A DNA stretch of 64,000 bases, taken from contig NZ_JALMEW010000004.1 of the NCBI RefSeq assembly GCF_023094245.1, positions 353,453 to 417,452 of the forward strand, read 5' to 3'. Position 1 is the first letter of the stretch, and each line of letters begins with the position of its first letter. Origin of the DNA: Halomonas getboli. Its GTDB lineage: Bacteria > Pseudomonadota > Gammaproteobacteria > Pseudomonadales > Halomonadaceae. This document shows, piece after piece, positions 29,692 to 41,274 of this stretch. The notes below the pieces were generated by a model. That model saw nothing but the letters and a program-made list of their open reading frames with translations. It ran no database searches and was not told where the DNA came from. The position numbers and the translations under genes were made by a program.

Positions 29692-29733
29692 TTGCAGCCT
29701 CCGAGGGATGTGCGTATTTTATTTGAACGTTCA
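29692..29733 (+). promoter_or_regulatory. betT promoter with BetI-like operator
   Basis: TTGCAG (29692-29697) and TATTTT (29715-29720) are spaced by 17 bases, a good sigma-70 pair. Directly downstream TGAACGTTCA (29724-29733) is a perfect palindrome inside a longer repeat (TTTGAA at 29722-29727 and TTCAAA at 29734-29739). This resembles TetR-type BetI operators and would cover the transcription start. No betI gene is in the window. Confidence 0.6.
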
Positions 29734-29773
29734 TTCAAAAAAGAGTCGCCCCTGCGACAGGAGTCATTTGCGA

Positions 29774-31825
29774 ATGTCGGATAACACCGCCCATCCCGAG
29801 CGACGAGATCGCATCAATCGCACCGTCTTCCACGGCAGCGTGACAGGCATCCTGGTCTTCCTGGTGCTGACCATGACGTTCACCGAGGAGGCCGGCGCCT
29901 TTTTCGACGCCGCCCTGGCCTGGGTGAGCGACACCTTCGGCTGGTACTACATGCTGGCCGCCGTGGCCTACCTGGTATTCGTCGTCGTCGTCGGCTGCTC
30001 CCGCGTCGGCAACATCCGCCTCGGCCCGGACCATGCACGCCCCGAGTTCTCGCTGGTGTCCTGGGCCTCGATGCTGTTCGCGGCCGGCATCGGCATCGAC
30101 CTGCTGTTCTTCTGCGTCGCCGAGCCGCTATCACACTACCTGACGCCGCCCGATCTGCAGCCGGAGAGCGCCGAGGCGCTGCGCGCCGCCGTGCCCCAGA
30201 CCTTCCTCCACTGGGGGCTGTCCGGCTGGGGCATGTACGTGCTGATGGGCATGGCGCTGGCCTACTTCAGCTATCGCCATCGCCTGCCGCTGGCCATCCG
30301 CAGTGCCCTCTATCCGCTGCTGGGCAAGCGCATCAACGGCCCGATCGGCAACGCCGTGGACATCACCGCGGTGATCTCCACCGTGTTCGGCATCGCCACC
30401 AGCCTCGGCATCGGCGTGATGCAGCTGAACTACGGCTTGACCTTCATGTTCGGCGTGCCCGAGAGCCTGACCACCCAGGTGGTGCTGATCGTGCTGGTGA
30501 TGATCCTGGCCACCATCTCGGTGATCACCGGGGTCGAGAAGGGCATCCGTCGGCTGTCCGAGTTCAACATGGCGCTGGCCATGGCACTGCTGCTGTTCGT
30601 GCTGTTCGCGGGCGATACCCTGCACCTGCTCGACGCGATGGTGCTCAACGCCGGCGACTACCTGAGCAGCTTCGTCGCCAAGAGCTTCGACACCTACGCC
30701 TACGCCGGTGCCGATGCCCAGCAGTGGAAGGGCTGGTGGACCATCTTCTTCTGGGGCTGGTGGATCGCCTGGACGCCCTTCGTCGGCCTGTTCCTGGCCC
30801 GCATCTCCCGCGGCCGCACCATCCGCGAGTTCATCTTCGGCGCCCTGCTGCTGCCGCTCGGCTTCATGATGGCCTGGATGTCGATCTTCGGTAACAGCGG
30901 CATCGACATGGTCGCCAACCACGGCCTCGCCGAACTCGGCCAGCAGGCGCTGAATGCGCCGCAGACCACCATCTACACCTTCCTGGAGCAGTATCCGTAC
31001 ATCGGCATCACCGCCTCCGTGGTGACGATCCTCGGCATCGTGTTCTTCGTCACCTCCGCCGACTCCGGCGCCCTGGTGCTGGCGAACTTCACTTCCATCC
31101 TGTCGGACGTGAACCACGACGCCCCGATCCGCCTGCGCGTGTTCTGGTCGGCCACCATCGGCCTGGTGACCGTGGCGCTGCTGATGGCCGGTGGCCTCTC
31201 GGCGCTGCAGAGCGCGGTGGTGATCACCGCCCTGCCCTTCTCGCTGGTGATCTTCGCCATCATGGCCGGCATGACCCGCGCCCTGAAGCTGGAATGCACC
31301 AAGGCCGACACCCGCCGGCAGGTCGGCGGCATGGCGCCCGGCGGCGACTGGCGCGAGCGGCTGGACCGGGCCCTGGACACCTCCAACCGGGCCGGCGCCG
31401 CCGCCACCCTGGAGCACGCCATCCGCCCGGCCCTGAACCAGTTCGCCGAGGAGCTCGTGAGCCGCGGCCAGTCGGCCACGGTGACCGAGGAAGAGGTCGA
31501 GGGCGAGCCGCTGCGTCAGCTGACGCTGCAGGTCGACTTCGACGACGCCGCCAGCTTCGTCTACCAGGTGCGGGCCCACCGCCTGCGCACCCCGAGCTTC
31601 CTGCCGGTGGACGACGACTACTACGTGCGCTTCGACGTCTACCTCAACGAGGGCGGCCTGGAGCAGGACCTCAACGGCTACAGCCGCGCCCAGGTGATCC
31701 ACAACGTGGTCACCGAGTACGAGAGCCATCTCTACTTCCTGGCCCGGGCCGGCCAGGAGAACGGCAACGTCCAGGCGATGCCGGGCTCGGTGGGCGAGCC
31801 GCCCCAGGACCTCAACCCGGCCTGA
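29774..31825 (+). CDS. betT: High-affinity choline transporter BetT (BCCT family)
   Basis: 683 aa, close to E. coli BetT (677). Twelve membrane segments over residues about 15-520, with the BetT-type GIGIDLLFFCVAEPLSHY loop, RSALYPLLGKRINGPIGNAVD, the FFWGWWIAWTPFVGLFLARI signature helix and VTSADSGALVLANFTS. A 160-residue cytoplasmic C-terminal domain follows, known in BetT to sense osmotic strength. Choline taken up would be oxidised to glycine betaine elsewhere. ATG 29774 has AGGAG about ten bases upstream. The longer reading to 29708 would run through the operator. Confidence 0.9.
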   Translation: MSDNTAHPERRDRINRTVFHGSVTGILVFLVLTMTFTEEAGAFFDAALAWVSDTFGWYYMLAAVAYLVFVVVVGCSRVGNIRLGPDHARPEFSLVSWASMLFAAGIGIDLLFFCVAEPLSHYLTPPDLQPESAEALRAAVPQTFLHWGLSGWGMYVLMGMALAYFSYRHRLPLAIRSALYPLLGKRINGPIGNAVDITAVISTVFGIATSLGIGVMQLNYGLTFMFGVPESLTTQVVLIVLVMILATISVITGVEKGIRRLSEFNMALAMALLLFVLFAGDTLHLLDAMVLNAGDYLSSFVAKSFDTYAYAGADAQQWKGWWTIFFWGWWIAWTPFVGLFLARISRGRTIREFIFGALLLPLGFMMAWMSIFGNSGIDMVANHGLAELGQQALNAPQTTIYTFLEQYPYIGITASVVTILGIVFFVTSADSGALVLANFTSILSDVNHDAPIRLRVFWSATIGLVTVALLMAGGLSALQSAVVITALPFSLVIFAIMAGMTRALKLECTKADTRRQVGGMAPGGDWRERLDRALDTSNRAGAAATLEHAIRPALNQFAEELVSRGQSATVTEEEVEGEPLRQLTLQVDFDDAASFVYQVRAHRLRTPSFLPVDDDYYVRFDVYLNEGGLEQDLNGYSRAQVIHNVVTEYESHLYFLARAGQENGNVQAMPGSVGEPPQDLNPA

Positions 31826-31844
31826 GCCTGACGCTCCGTGCCCT

Positions 31845-31878
31845 GACGACGGCGACCCTCGGGTCGCCGTCGTCGTTT
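31845..31878 (+). terminator. Terminator after betT
   Basis: Perfect 13-bp stem (GACGACGGCGACC, 31845-31857, with GGTCGCCGTCGTC, 31862-31874) around a CTCG loop, followed by GTTT. It lies 19 bases after the betT stop. Confidence 0.85.
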
Positions 31879-31966
31879 GTGCCCATGGGCAACGGGCGGG
31901 TGCGGTGGCGGTGAAGCCGGCGCCCGGCTACGGTAGGCTGAGGTTTTGCCTCGCGAGAACGCCGCC

Positions 31967-32332
31967 ATGTCCGATCCCACCCCGCTCGACCCGGCCCGCA
32001 TCCGCCACTATCACGCCCACCTCTACTATTGCGACGCCGCCGGCCTGGCCGAGGCGCGCCGCGTCGCCGAGGCCGCCGCCGCGCGCTTCGAGATCCGGGT
32101 GGGCCGCTTCCACGAGCGCCCGGTGGGCCCCCACCCGCTGTGGAGCTGCCAGCTGTCCTTCGCCGCCGACGCCTTCGGCGAGATCGTGCCCTGGCTGGCG
32201 CTCAACCGCGGCGACCTGGACGTCTTCGTGCACCTGGGCACCGGCGACGACCGCTTCGACCATACCCAGGGCGCCATGTGGCTGGGCCACAGCCACCCCC
32301 TGGACCTGAGCCAGTTCGGCGACGAGACCTGA
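31967..32332 (+). CDS. DOPA 4,5-dioxygenase-family protein
   Basis: 121-aa small protein of the DOPA dioxygenase-like family. Key segments are RHYHAHLYYCDAAGLAEAR at the N-terminus and GRFHERPVGPHPLWSCQLSF. Later comes the HLGTGDDRFDHTQGAMWLG stretch with conserved His residues that could bind iron. In fungi and plants relatives open the catechol ring of DOPA. The bacterial proteins are mostly uncharacterised. ATG 31967 was taken over an in-frame start seven codons earlier because the match begins there. The creA-like gene follows 12 bases on. Confidence 0.8.
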   Translation: MSDPTPLDPARIRHYHAHLYYCDAAGLAEARRVAEAAAARFEIRVGRFHERPVGPHPLWSCQLSFAADAFGEIVPWLALNRGDLDVFVHLGTGDDRFDHTQGAMWLGHSHPLDLSQFGDET

Positions 32333-32344
32333 CGGGACATTGAC

Positions 32345-32818
32345 GTGTTGATACTGCGTACCACCCTGATCGGCCTGCTCCTGGCAGGGCTCGCCGGCTG
32401 CGGCAACGACCACGAGGTCGGCGACGTCTCGCTGGGCCTGTTCACCACCAAGGACATCAAGATCGAGAGCCTCGTCGATCCCAAGATTCCCGGCGTGACC
32501 TGCCATCTCAGCAACATCGACGCCGACCTGGACCTGGCCGATCCATCCGACACCAGCCTGGCCTGCCGCCAGACCGGACCGATCACCGCGGACATGCTCA
32601 CCGACATCGACACCTCGCCGTCCGGCGAGCTGCTCTACCGCCGCTCCCAGAGCGTGCTGTTCAAGAGCCTGAAGCTGCGCCGCATCTACGATGCCGAGAG
32701 CCAGTCGCTGCTGTACCTGGCCTACACCACCAAGGAGAGCAGCGGCAGCTTCAAGCATGCCCTGAGCAGCGTGCCGCTGTGGGGCACCCAGGCCTGGCAG
32801 TCACGCGCGTCTCCCTGA
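32345..32818 (+). CDS. creA: CreA-family protein
   Basis: 157 aa, the same size as E. coli CreA, a periplasmic protein of unknown function. N-terminal hydrophobic segment with a lipobox-like LAGLAGCG, so it may be a lipoprotein here. The core VGDVSLGLFTTKDIKIESLVDPKIPGV is cut by family markers GVTCHLSNID, ACRQTGPI, LLYRRSQSVLFKSLKLRRIYD and SVPLWG. It starts with GTG at 32345. Likely co-transcribed with the DOPA dioxygenase-like gene. Converges with adhP. Confidence 0.85.
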   Translation: MLILRTTLIGLLLAGLAGCGNDHEVGDVSLGLFTTKDIKIESLVDPKIPGVTCHLSNIDADLDLADPSDTSLACRQTGPITADMLTDIDTSPSGELLYRRSQSVLFKSLKLRRIYDAESQSLLYLAYTTKESSGSFKHALSSVPLWGTQAWQSRASP

Positions 32819-32869
32819 CGCTCGTGCCGCGCGGCCGGAAAAGCCCTCGTCCCGAGCCAGCACGGGTGC

Positions 32870-32905
32870 AAAAAAGGCGGGGCGCGACCCGAGTCGCGCC
32901 CCGCC
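32870..32905 (-). terminator. Strong terminator between creA and adhP
   Basis: Perfect 13-bp stem GGCGGGGCGCGAC (32876-32888) / GTCGCGCCCCGCC (32893-32905) with a CCGA loop. On the minus strand it is followed by six T (bases 32875-32870), so it ends adhP. On the plus strand TCGTT follows, so it may also serve creA. Confidence 0.92.
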
Positions 32906-32935
32906 TCGTTCAGGGCCCACGGACGAACCGGACGA

Positions 32936-33961
32936 CTACTGCATGTCGAGCACCACCCGCCCTTCGATCTTCCCGGCGATCATGCGCTGGAAGACGTCGT
33001 TGATGTTCTCCAGCTTGTCGGCATGCACGGTGGCCTTGACCTTGCCCTCGCCGGCGAAGTCCAGCGCCTCCTGCAGGTCCTGGCGGGTGCCGACGATGGA
33101 GCCGCGCACGGTGATGCCGTTGAGCACGGTATCGAAGATCGGCAGCGGGAAGTCACCGGGCGGCAGGCCGTTGAGCGAGATGGTGCCGCCGCGGCGCACC
33201 ATGCCCTGGGCCTGCTCGAAGGCCTTGGGCGAGACCGCGGTGACCAGCACGCCGTGGGCGCCGCCGATCTCGCGCTTCAGGTAGGCCGCCGGATCGGTGG
33301 TCAGAGCGTTGACCGTCACGCTGGCGCCCAGGCGTCTGGCCAGCGCCAGCTTGTCATCGTCGATGTCCACTGCGGCGACGTTGAGCCCCATGGCCCGGGC
33401 GTACTGCACTGCCATGTGGCCGAGGCCGCCGATGCCCGAGATCACCACCCACTGGCCTGGGCGGGTATCGGTCATCTTGAGGCCCTTGTAGACCGTCACG
33501 CCGGCACACAGCACCGGCGCGATCTCCAGGAAGTCGGCGTTGTCAGGCAGACGCCCCACGTAGCCCGCATCGGCCAGGGTGTAGCCGGCGAAGCCGCCGT
33601 TCACCGAGTAACCGGTATTCTGCTGCGATTCGCAGAGGGTCTCCCAGCCGCCCAGGCAGTGCTCGCAGTGGCCGCAGGCGGAATACAGCCAGGGCACGCC
33701 GACCCGGTCGCCTTCCTTGAGATGAGTCACGCCCTCGCCCACTGCGGCCACGTGGCCGACGCCCTCGTGCCCCGGAATGAAGGGCGGCTCGGGCTTGACC
33801 GGCCAGTCGCCGTGGGCAGCGTGCAGATCGGTGTGGCAGACGCCGGAGGCGGCCACCTTGACCAGGATCTCGCCGCGCCCGGGCCGCGGCACCTCGACCT
33901 CCTCGAGGCTCAGCGGCTCGCCGAAGGCCCGCACCACGGCGGCTTGCATCGTGCTGTCCAT
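32936..33961 (-). CDS. adhP: Zinc-dependent alcohol dehydrogenase AdhP
   Basis: NAD-dependent alcohol dehydrogenase, 341 aa, medium-chain family. Catalytic zinc ligands lie in [16 protein letters not shown] and [13 protein letters not shown]. Structural zinc is held by four Cys in [17 protein letters not shown]. The Rossmann motif is [15 protein letters not shown]. Very close in pattern to propanol-preferring AdhP. It oxidises ethanol or other short alcohols, and the aldehyde dehydrogenase encoded 155 bases upstream on the same strand would take the aldehyde further. Confidence 0.92.
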   Translation of the reverse strand: MDSTMQAAVVRAFGEPLSLEEVEVPRPGRGEILVKVAASGVCHTDLHAAHGDWPVKPEPPFIPGHEGVGHVAAVGEGVTHLKEGDRVGVPWLYSACGHCEHCLGGWETLCESQQNTGYSVNGGFAGYTLADAGYVGRLPDNADFLEIAPVLCAGVTVYKGLKMTDTRPGQWVVISGIGGLGHMAVQYARAMGLNVAAVDIDDDKLALARRLGASVTVNALTTDPAAYLKREIGGAHGVLVTAVSPKAFEQAQGMVRRGGTISLNGLPPGDFPLPIFDTVLNGITVRGSIVGTRQDLQEALDFAGEGKVKATVHADKLENINDVFQRMIAGKIEGRVVLDMQ

Positions 33962-33991
33962 GTCACTTTCTCCTCAACAACGGATAGGGGG

Positions 33992-34017
33992 CGCCCGCCG
34001 CCATGGGGCGGCGGGCG
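33992..34017 (-). other. GC-rich hairpin between aldehyde dehydrogenase and adhP
   Basis: CGCCCGCCGCC (33992-34002) pairs perfectly with GGCGGCGGGCG (34007-34017) around an ATGG loop. A second small palindrome (CCCCGGG 34038-34044, CCCGGGG 34052-34058) is nearby. No T run, so probably a partial stop or RNA-stability element dividing the two genes. Confidence 0.5.
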
Positions 34018-34116
34018 GGCTGCGTCAGGGGAGAATGCCCCGGGTTCGATGCCCGGGGTCGGGGCTTCCCGGAAAGGACTGCGCCATGTCCCGGCGCAGC
34101 GATACGTCAGCCTTTC

Positions 34117-35637
34117 CTAGAAGAAGCCGAGGGGATTGGTGTCGTAGCTGACCAGCAGGTTCTTGGTCTGCTGATAGTGCTCGAGGGCGACCTTGTGGGT
34201 CTCGCGGCCGACGCCGGACTTCTTGTAGCCGCCGAAGGCGGCGTGGGCCGGGTACTGGTGGTAGCAGTTGGTCCACACCCGGCCGGCCTGGATGCCACGG
34301 CCCATGCGGAAGGCGACGTTGATGTCGCGGCTCCAGACCCCGGCGCCGAGGCCGAACTCGGTGTCGTTGGCGATGGCCAGCGCCTCTTCCTCGTCCTTGA
34401 AGGTGGTCACCGCCACCACCGGGCCGAAGATCTCCTCCTGGAAGACGCGCATCTTGTTGTGGCCCTTGAGCAGGGTCGGCTGGATGTAATAGCCGCTGTC
34501 ATAGGCCGGATCGAAACTCTCCTTGTCGCCACCGGTCAGGAACTCGGCGCCTTCCTCGCGGGCCACCTCCATGTACGACATGATCTTGTCGAACTGCTCC
34601 TGGGAGGCCTGGGCGCCAACCTTGACGTCGGTGTCCAGCGGATTGCCGCGGGTGATGGTCGCGACCTTCTCCATCACCTTGGCCATGAAGGCGTCGTAGA
34701 TGTCCTCCTGGATCAGCGCCCGCGACGGGCAGGTGCACACCTCGCCCTGGTTGAAGAAGGCCAGCACCAGACCCTCGGCGGCCTTGTCGATGAACTCGGG
34801 CTCGGCGTTCATGATGTCGGCGAAGTAGATGTTCGGCGACTTGCCGCCCAGCTCCACGGTCGAGGGGATGATGTTCTCGGCGGCGCACTTGAGGATGTGC
34901 GAGCCCACTGGAGTCGAGCCGGTGAAGGCGATCTTGGCGATCCGGGTGCTGGTGGCCAGCGCCTGGCCGGCCTCGGCGCCGTAGCCGTTGACGACGTTGA
35001 CCACGCCCGGCGGCAGCAGGTCGCCGATCAGCTCCATCAGCTTGAGGATCGAGGCCGGGGTCTGCTCGGCGGGCTTGAGCACCACGCAGTTGCCCGCCGC
35101 CAGCGCCGGTGCCAGCTTCCATACCGCCATCAGGATCGGGAAGTTCCAGGGGATGATCTGCCCCACCACGCCCAGCGGCTCATGGAAGTGATAGGCCACG
35201 GTGTTGGCGTCGATGTCCGCCGCGGTACCTTCCTGGGCGCGGATGCAGCCGGCGAAGTAGCGGAAGTGGTCGACTGCCAGCGGCAGGTCGGCGTTCAGGG
35301 TCTCGCGCACCGCCTTGCCGTTGTCCCAGGTCTCGGCCACGGCCAGCAGCTCGAGGTTCTGCTCGATGCGATTGGCGATCTTGAGCAGGATATTGCCGCG
35401 CTCGGTGGCCGAGGTCTTGCCCCAGGCCGGGGCGGCGGCGTGAGCGGCATCCAGCGCCTTGTCGATGTCCTCGGCGCTGGAGCGGGGAATCTCGCAGAAC
35501 GGCTTGCCGTTGACCGGGCTGACGTTGTCGAAGTACTGGCCCTTGACCGGCGGCACGAACTCGCCGCCGATGTAGTTGCCATAGCGCGCGTCGAAGCTGA
35601 CCAAGGCCTCGGGGCTGCCGGGGTTGGCGTAGATCAT
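34117..35637 (-). CDS. Aldehyde dehydrogenase, ExaC/AcoD type
   Basis: NAD-dependent aldehyde dehydrogenase of 506 aa, the length of acetaldehyde dehydrogenases ExaC/AldB. Catalytic Cys is in [16 protein letters not shown], general-base Glu in [13 protein letters not shown], Lys in [10 protein letters not shown], and the NAD loop is [11 protein letters not shown]. The C-terminus YDTNPLGFF is characteristic of this group. ATG 35637 begins the conserved N-terminus [13 protein letters not shown]. Longer readings upstream have no homologous look. It is divergent from a LuxR-type regulator and next to a kinase block reminiscent of Pseudomonas ethanol-oxidation control. Confidence 0.92.
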   Translation of the reverse strand: MIYANPGSPEALVSFDARYGNYIGGEFVPPVKGQYFDNVSPVNGKPFCEIPRSSAEDIDKALDAAHAAAPAWGKTSATERGNILLKIANRIEQNLELLAVAETWDNGKAVRETLNADLPLAVDHFRYFAGCIRAQEGTAADIDANTVAYHFHEPLGVVGQIIPWNFPILMAVWKLAPALAAGNCVVLKPAEQTPASILKLMELIGDLLPPGVVNVVNGYGAEAGQALATSTRIAKIAFTGSTPVGSHILKCAAENIIPSTVELGGKSPNIYFADIMNAEPEFIDKAAEGLVLAFFNQGEVCTCPSRALIQEDIYDAFMAKVMEKVATITRGNPLDTDVKVGAQASQEQFDKIMSYMEVAREEGAEFLTGGDKESFDPAYDSGYYIQPTLLKGHNKMRVFQEEIFGPVVAVTTFKDEEEALAIANDTEFGLGAGVWSRDINVAFRMGRGIQAGRVWTNCYHQYPAHAAFGGYKKSGVGRETHKVALEHYQQTKNLLVSYDTNPLGFF

Positions 35638-35733
35638 GGCGTGTCTCCCGCTGTTGTGGTTATGTGAGTGCCCTCCCAGTCTTGGCCAGTCACGGCGTCT
35701 GAGACATACTGCGATGGCAGGAGAGCGCCTCCT

Positions 35734-35755
35734 CCTTCGGTAGGAGACCCGAAGG
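35734..35755. promoter_or_regulatory. Inverted repeat between aldehyde dehydrogenase and response regulator
   Basis: CCTTCGG (35734-35740) and CCGAAGG (35749-35755) form a 7-bp inverted repeat with an eight-base spacer, overlapped by a CTCCT/AGGAG pair. It lies 38 bases before the regulator start. Candidate operator or leader hairpin. Confidence 0.4.
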
Positions 35756-35793
35756 GCGACAGGCAGGCGGCCGAGCGACCCAAGGAGTCCCGC

Positions 35794-36489
35794 ATGAATA
35801 CCCTGATGGTGGCCGACGACCATCCGCTGTTTCGCGAGGCGATCGGCGCGGCGATCCGTGCCGGCCTGCCCGGCTGCCGGCTGCTCGAGGCCGACAGCCT
35901 CGACGACGCTCTCAAGGGCATCGCCGAGGAAGAGGAAGACATCGATCTGCTGCTGCTCGACCTGGGCCTGCCCGACGCCGCGGGGCTGGCCGGGCTGGAA
36001 CGCCTGCGCGAGGCCTGCCCGGCGCTGCCGGTGGTGGTGATCTCCGCCGAGCGTGAACGCAACCTGATCCTCGAGTCGATCGCCCTGGGTGCGGTGGGCT
36101 ACATTCCCAAGTCGACGCCGCGCCGGGCGATGCTCGAGGCCCTGCGCCAGGTGCTCGGCGGCCAGATCTACCTGCCGCCGGACATCATGCGCCGGCCACC
36201 GGCGACACCCGCGGCCGACCACGACTCCTTCCTCGCCCCCGCCGCGCCGGACGCGCCCTCGCCGCTGGACGCCCTCACCGACAAGCAGCTCCAGGTGCTC
36301 GCCCGCCTCGCCCGCGGCGAGGCCAACAAGGTGATCGCCCGCGAACTCGACATCGCCGAGACCACGGTCAAGACCCACGTCTCGGCGATCCTGCGCAAGC
36401 TCAACGTCGGCAGCCGGGTGCAGGCCATCCTGGCCGCCGACCAGGCCGATCTGGCCGCCCGGCTGGCGCGCCTTCAACCCCGCGACTGA
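35794..36489 (+). CDS. LuxR/NarL-type response regulator, ErdR-like
   Basis: 231 aa. Receiver domain with acidic pair VADDHP, phospho-Asp in [13 protein letters not shown], Ser in VVISAERE and Lys in YIPKSTPRR. The C-terminal LuxR HTH (about residues 165-225) reads [19 protein letters not shown] and [17 protein letters not shown] strong CAAGGAG site precedes ATG 35794. It faces the aldehyde dehydrogenase gene and converges with the NahK-like kinase, overlapping it by 16 bases. In Pseudomonas, ErdR of this type activates acetaldehyde and ethanol oxidation genes, so a similar role is likely. Confidence 0.83.
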   Translation: MNTLMVADDHPLFREAIGAAIRAGLPGCRLLEADSLDDALKGIAEEEEDIDLLLLDLGLPDAAGLAGLERLREACPALPVVVISAERERNLILESIALGAVGYIPKSTPRRAMLEALRQVLGGQIYLPPDIMRRPPATPAADHDSFLAPAAPDAPSPLDALTDKQLQVLARLARGEANKVIARELDIAETTVKTHVSAILRKLNVGSRVQAILAADQADLAARLARLQPRD

Positions 36490-37835
36490 CCGCGCTCGGC
36501 CTCCAGCCGATGGGCTATCAGCAGCCTCAGCCGCAGCGGCTTCACCGGCTTGAGCAGGCAATCGCAGCCGCACTCCCGCGCCCGCTGCCTGAGCTCGCCG
36601 TCGTGGCTGGCGGTGATCACCACTACGCCGAGCCCTGGGTGGTGCCGGCGCAGCCGGTCCGCCACGCTGAGCCCGTCCGGATCGCCCGGGGCCAGGTGAT
36701 AGTCGACCAGCAGCAGGTCGGCGCGCTCGCGGCGGCTCAGCGCCTCCAGCGCCGCCGGCGTGGCCGCGCAGCGCACCCGACAGCCCCAGCCCTCCAGCAG
36801 CGCCGTCATGCCCTCGAGGATCGCCGGATCGTCGTCGAGCACCCAGACCCGGGCCCCGGAGAGATCGGCCAGCCCCGGCAGCGTCTCCGCCGCCGGCAGG
36901 TCGCGGCGCCGGCCATAGGGCACCCGGATCGAGAACAGCGATCCGCGCCCGGGTCGCGAGACCAGCCGCAGCGGATGGTCGAGCATGGCGGCGATACGAT
37001 CGACGATGGCGAGCCCAAGCCCCAGGCCGCGATCGCCCTCGGCCGGATGTGCCACGGCGCGGCGGAACTCGAGGAAGATCGCCTGCTGCTGGGCCTCGTC
37101 GATGCCGGGCCCGGTGTCGCCGACCATGATCTCGAGGCCGTCGGGGCGGCGCCGGCAGCCCAGCAGCAGCCGGCCCCGCTCGGTGTAGCGCAGCGCATTG
37201 GTCAGGAAGTTGCGCACCACCCGAGCCAGCAGCGCCAGGTCGGAGCCGACCACGGCCTCGCTCGGCACATAGCGGAAGCCGAGTCCCCGGGCGCCGGCCA
37301 GCTGACGATATTCCTCGGCCAGCACGTCGAGCAGCTCGGCCACCGGGAAGGCCGCTACATCCGGGGTCAGCACGCCCGCGTCAAGCCGCGAGATATCCAC
37401 CAGTGTGCCGAGCAGGGCCTCGACGTCCCTGAGCGAACGGCCGATATGGCCGACCTGACGCGCCGCCGCCTCGGGCAGCGCCTGATCCTCCAGGGCGCTG
37501 GCGAACAGCCGTGCGGCGTTCAGTGGCTGCAGCAGGTCATGGCTGACCGCAGCCAGAAAGCGTGTCTTGGAGTGGTTGGCCGCCTCGGCTTCGGCGCGGG
37601 CCTCCTCCAGCGCCTCCAGGGTGCGATGCAGGCTGTCGGTACGCTCGCGTACCTGCTCGGCCAGCAGCACCGCATGCTCGAAGGCGCCGTACGGCGCGCC
37701 GCCGGCCATGCCGGCGGACTCCACCCGTTCGATCAGCGCGCCGCAGATGCGCCGCAGCCGGGCGTTCTCCTCCGCCAGCGCCCGCTCGCGTTCGGTGGCC
37801 GGCACGAAGGCCGGCGGTTCAGCGCCGAGATCCAA
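36474..37835 (-). CDS. Hybrid histidine kinase, NahK/ErcS'-like
   Basis: Cytoplasmic hybrid kinase of about 453 aa with no membrane segment. A coiled coil (about residues 12-85) leads to the H-box [21 protein letters not shown]-box [16 protein letters not shown] and G-boxes DTGPGID and [14 protein letters not shown]-terminal receiver (about 335-450) follows with [19 protein letters not shown] and KPVKP. I place the start at TTG 37835, overlapping the NosP-like gene by 17 bases and preceded by GGGGGTGG. GTG 37805 is the alternative. In Pseudomonas aeruginosa NahK is encoded beside NosP and is inhibited by it in response to nitric oxide. The order here is the same. Confidence 0.78.
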   Translation of the reverse strand: MDLGAEPPAFVPATERERALAEENARLRRICGALIERVESAGMAGGAPYGAFEHAVLLAEQVRERTDSLHRTLEALEEARAEAEAANHSKTRFLAAVSHDLLQPLNAARLFASALEDQALPEAAARQVGHIGRSLRDVEALLGTLVDISRLDAGVLTPDVAAFPVAELLDVLAEEYRQLAGARGLGFRYVPSEAVVGSDLALLARVVRNFLTNALRYTERGRLLLGCRRRPDGLEIMVGDTGPGIDEAQQQAIFLEFRRAVAHPAEGDRGLGLGLAIVDRIAAMLDHPLRLVSRPGRGSLFSIRVPYGRRRDLPAAETLPGLADLSGARVWVLDDDPAILEGMTALLEGWGCRVRCAATPAALEALSRRERADLLLVDYHLAPGDPDGLSVADRLRRHHPGLGVVVITASHDGELRQRARECGCDCLLKPVKPLRLRLLIAHRLEAERGQSRG

Positions 37836-38970
37836 TCGCCACCCCCGTGAAGGTCTGGTTGATGTGCATGCCCTGGTGCTGCTCGCCATAGGTGTTGAAG
37901 CCCACCACCCGGGCCTCGGCCAGCCGCCGCGAGGCGTCGTCGAGCTGGCCGAGGGCCTCCAGCTCCAGGCGCCGCAGGAAGCAGTCACAGCCGAGAATCA
38001 GCGCCGGCGGGCCGAGACGACGCTGCAGCCGATCCAGCACGCCGGAGAGCTCATCGAGCATCGGCGCCGGCCGCATGGCGGTGAGCGCCAGGCCGTTCTC
38101 CACCGCGCAGTAGAAGCGCAACCCGCCGTCGTCGTCGACCCGCTGAATCGAGCGCACGTAGTAGGCCTCGCCGATGCGTACCGCCAGCGGATGGCGGGCG
38201 AAGACGCCGGCGTCAAGTTCGGCCACCGGCCGTCCCACCAGACGCGCGTATTCCTCGGCAGCCGGCGCGGCGTTGAGCTCCAGCACCCGCCGCCGCTCAC
38301 GATCCACCGCGGTGACCACCAGCTTCTCGCCGCGCGGACGCAGGTGATGAGTGGTGAAGACCTCGAAGGGTCGGCGGCTGGCGATCATCACTACCACCGC
38401 CGAGGCGTCGTGGAAGCCGCCGTCGGCGTAGACATGAGTGTGGCTCAGCCGGTTGTCGTCACCGGCCGAGCCGCCGAAGCTGGGGATGCCGCCGAGGGCG
38501 GCCTCGAGGGTCGCCAGCACCTGTTCCTCGCTGCTGGAGAGGCCGTCGAGCAGCGTCAATACGAAGGGCCGGGCCTCGGCACCGGGCGTCCGGCGCCGGC
38601 AGTCGGCCAGCAGGCCGTCGACCAGCCGCTGCGCCTGGGGCAGCGCGAAGGCGTCGAGGTCGGCGATACGGGCGCAGGCGATGGCGAAGTCGTCGCGGTC
38701 GAAGCCGATGGCCACGATACAGCCGCGACCGTAACCGGTGGGGGTGATCTCGCCGGCGGTGGTGCAGCCGGCCAGCGGCACGGGCGAGAAGGCGCGCTCC
38801 AGGGCCTCACCGAGCGCCGCCAGCGGATAGTCGGCGCTGCAGAAGAACAGCACGAAGCCGAGCTCGGGGCCGGCCAGCGCCTCGGCCAGCTCGGCGGCGG
38901 CGCGTTCGGGGTCGCGGCTGTCGCTGGCGGCCGTGCGCGGCGACGAAACGGCGGCGGGAAGATCGGACAT
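37819..38970 (-). CDS. FIST-domain sensor, NosP-like nitric-oxide sensor
   Basis: 383-aa protein made of the FIST N domain (about 30-230; LAGCTTAGEITPTGYGRG, GGIPSFGGSAGDDNRL) and FIST C domain (about 235-375; YYVRSIQRVDD, ILGCDCFLRRLELE, VVGFNTYGEQHQGMHINQTF). NosP proteins of this layout bind haem and nitric oxide and control a partner kinase. The His residues of RLSHTHVYADGGFHDASAV are candidates for the haem ligand, though I cannot tell which. ATG 38970 starts the match. The 24 codons before it are Arg/Pro rich and unrelated. The following kinase gene overlaps its end. Confidence 0.8.
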   Translation of the reverse strand: MSDLPAAVSSPRTAASDSRDPERAAAELAEALAGPELGFVLFFCSADYPLAALGEALERAFSPVPLAGCTTAGEITPTGYGRGCIVAIGFDRDDFAIACARIADLDAFALPQAQRLVDGLLADCRRRTPGAEARPFVLTLLDGLSSSEEQVLATLEAALGGIPSFGGSAGDDNRLSHTHVYADGGFHDASAVVVMIASRRPFEVFTTHHLRPRGEKLVVTAVDRERRRVLELNAAPAAEEYARLVGRPVAELDAGVFARHPLAVRIGEAYYVRSIQRVDDDGGLRFYCAVENGLALTAMRPAPMLDELSGVLDRLQRRLGPPALILGCDCFLRRLELEALGQLDDASRRLAEARVVGFNTYGEQHQGMHINQTFTGVAIGSRR

Positions 38971-39079
38971 GGCGGCCTCTCGGGGACGGAATGGCCGAAG
39001 TGTAGGCGGGCGCCGCCGGCGGCCACAATGCGCGGATGGCATGAGGCGCGACGCCTTTCGTGGCGCCGAACGCCCGGCC

Positions 39080-41257
<2,178 letters not shown>

Positions 41258-41274
41258 CGGTGGCTCCTCGTCGG

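Noticed and set aside
35638..36573. Apparent N-terminal extension of the aldehyde dehydrogenase
   Set aside because: The extension reads the response-regulator gene backwards. The family N-terminus begins at 35637.
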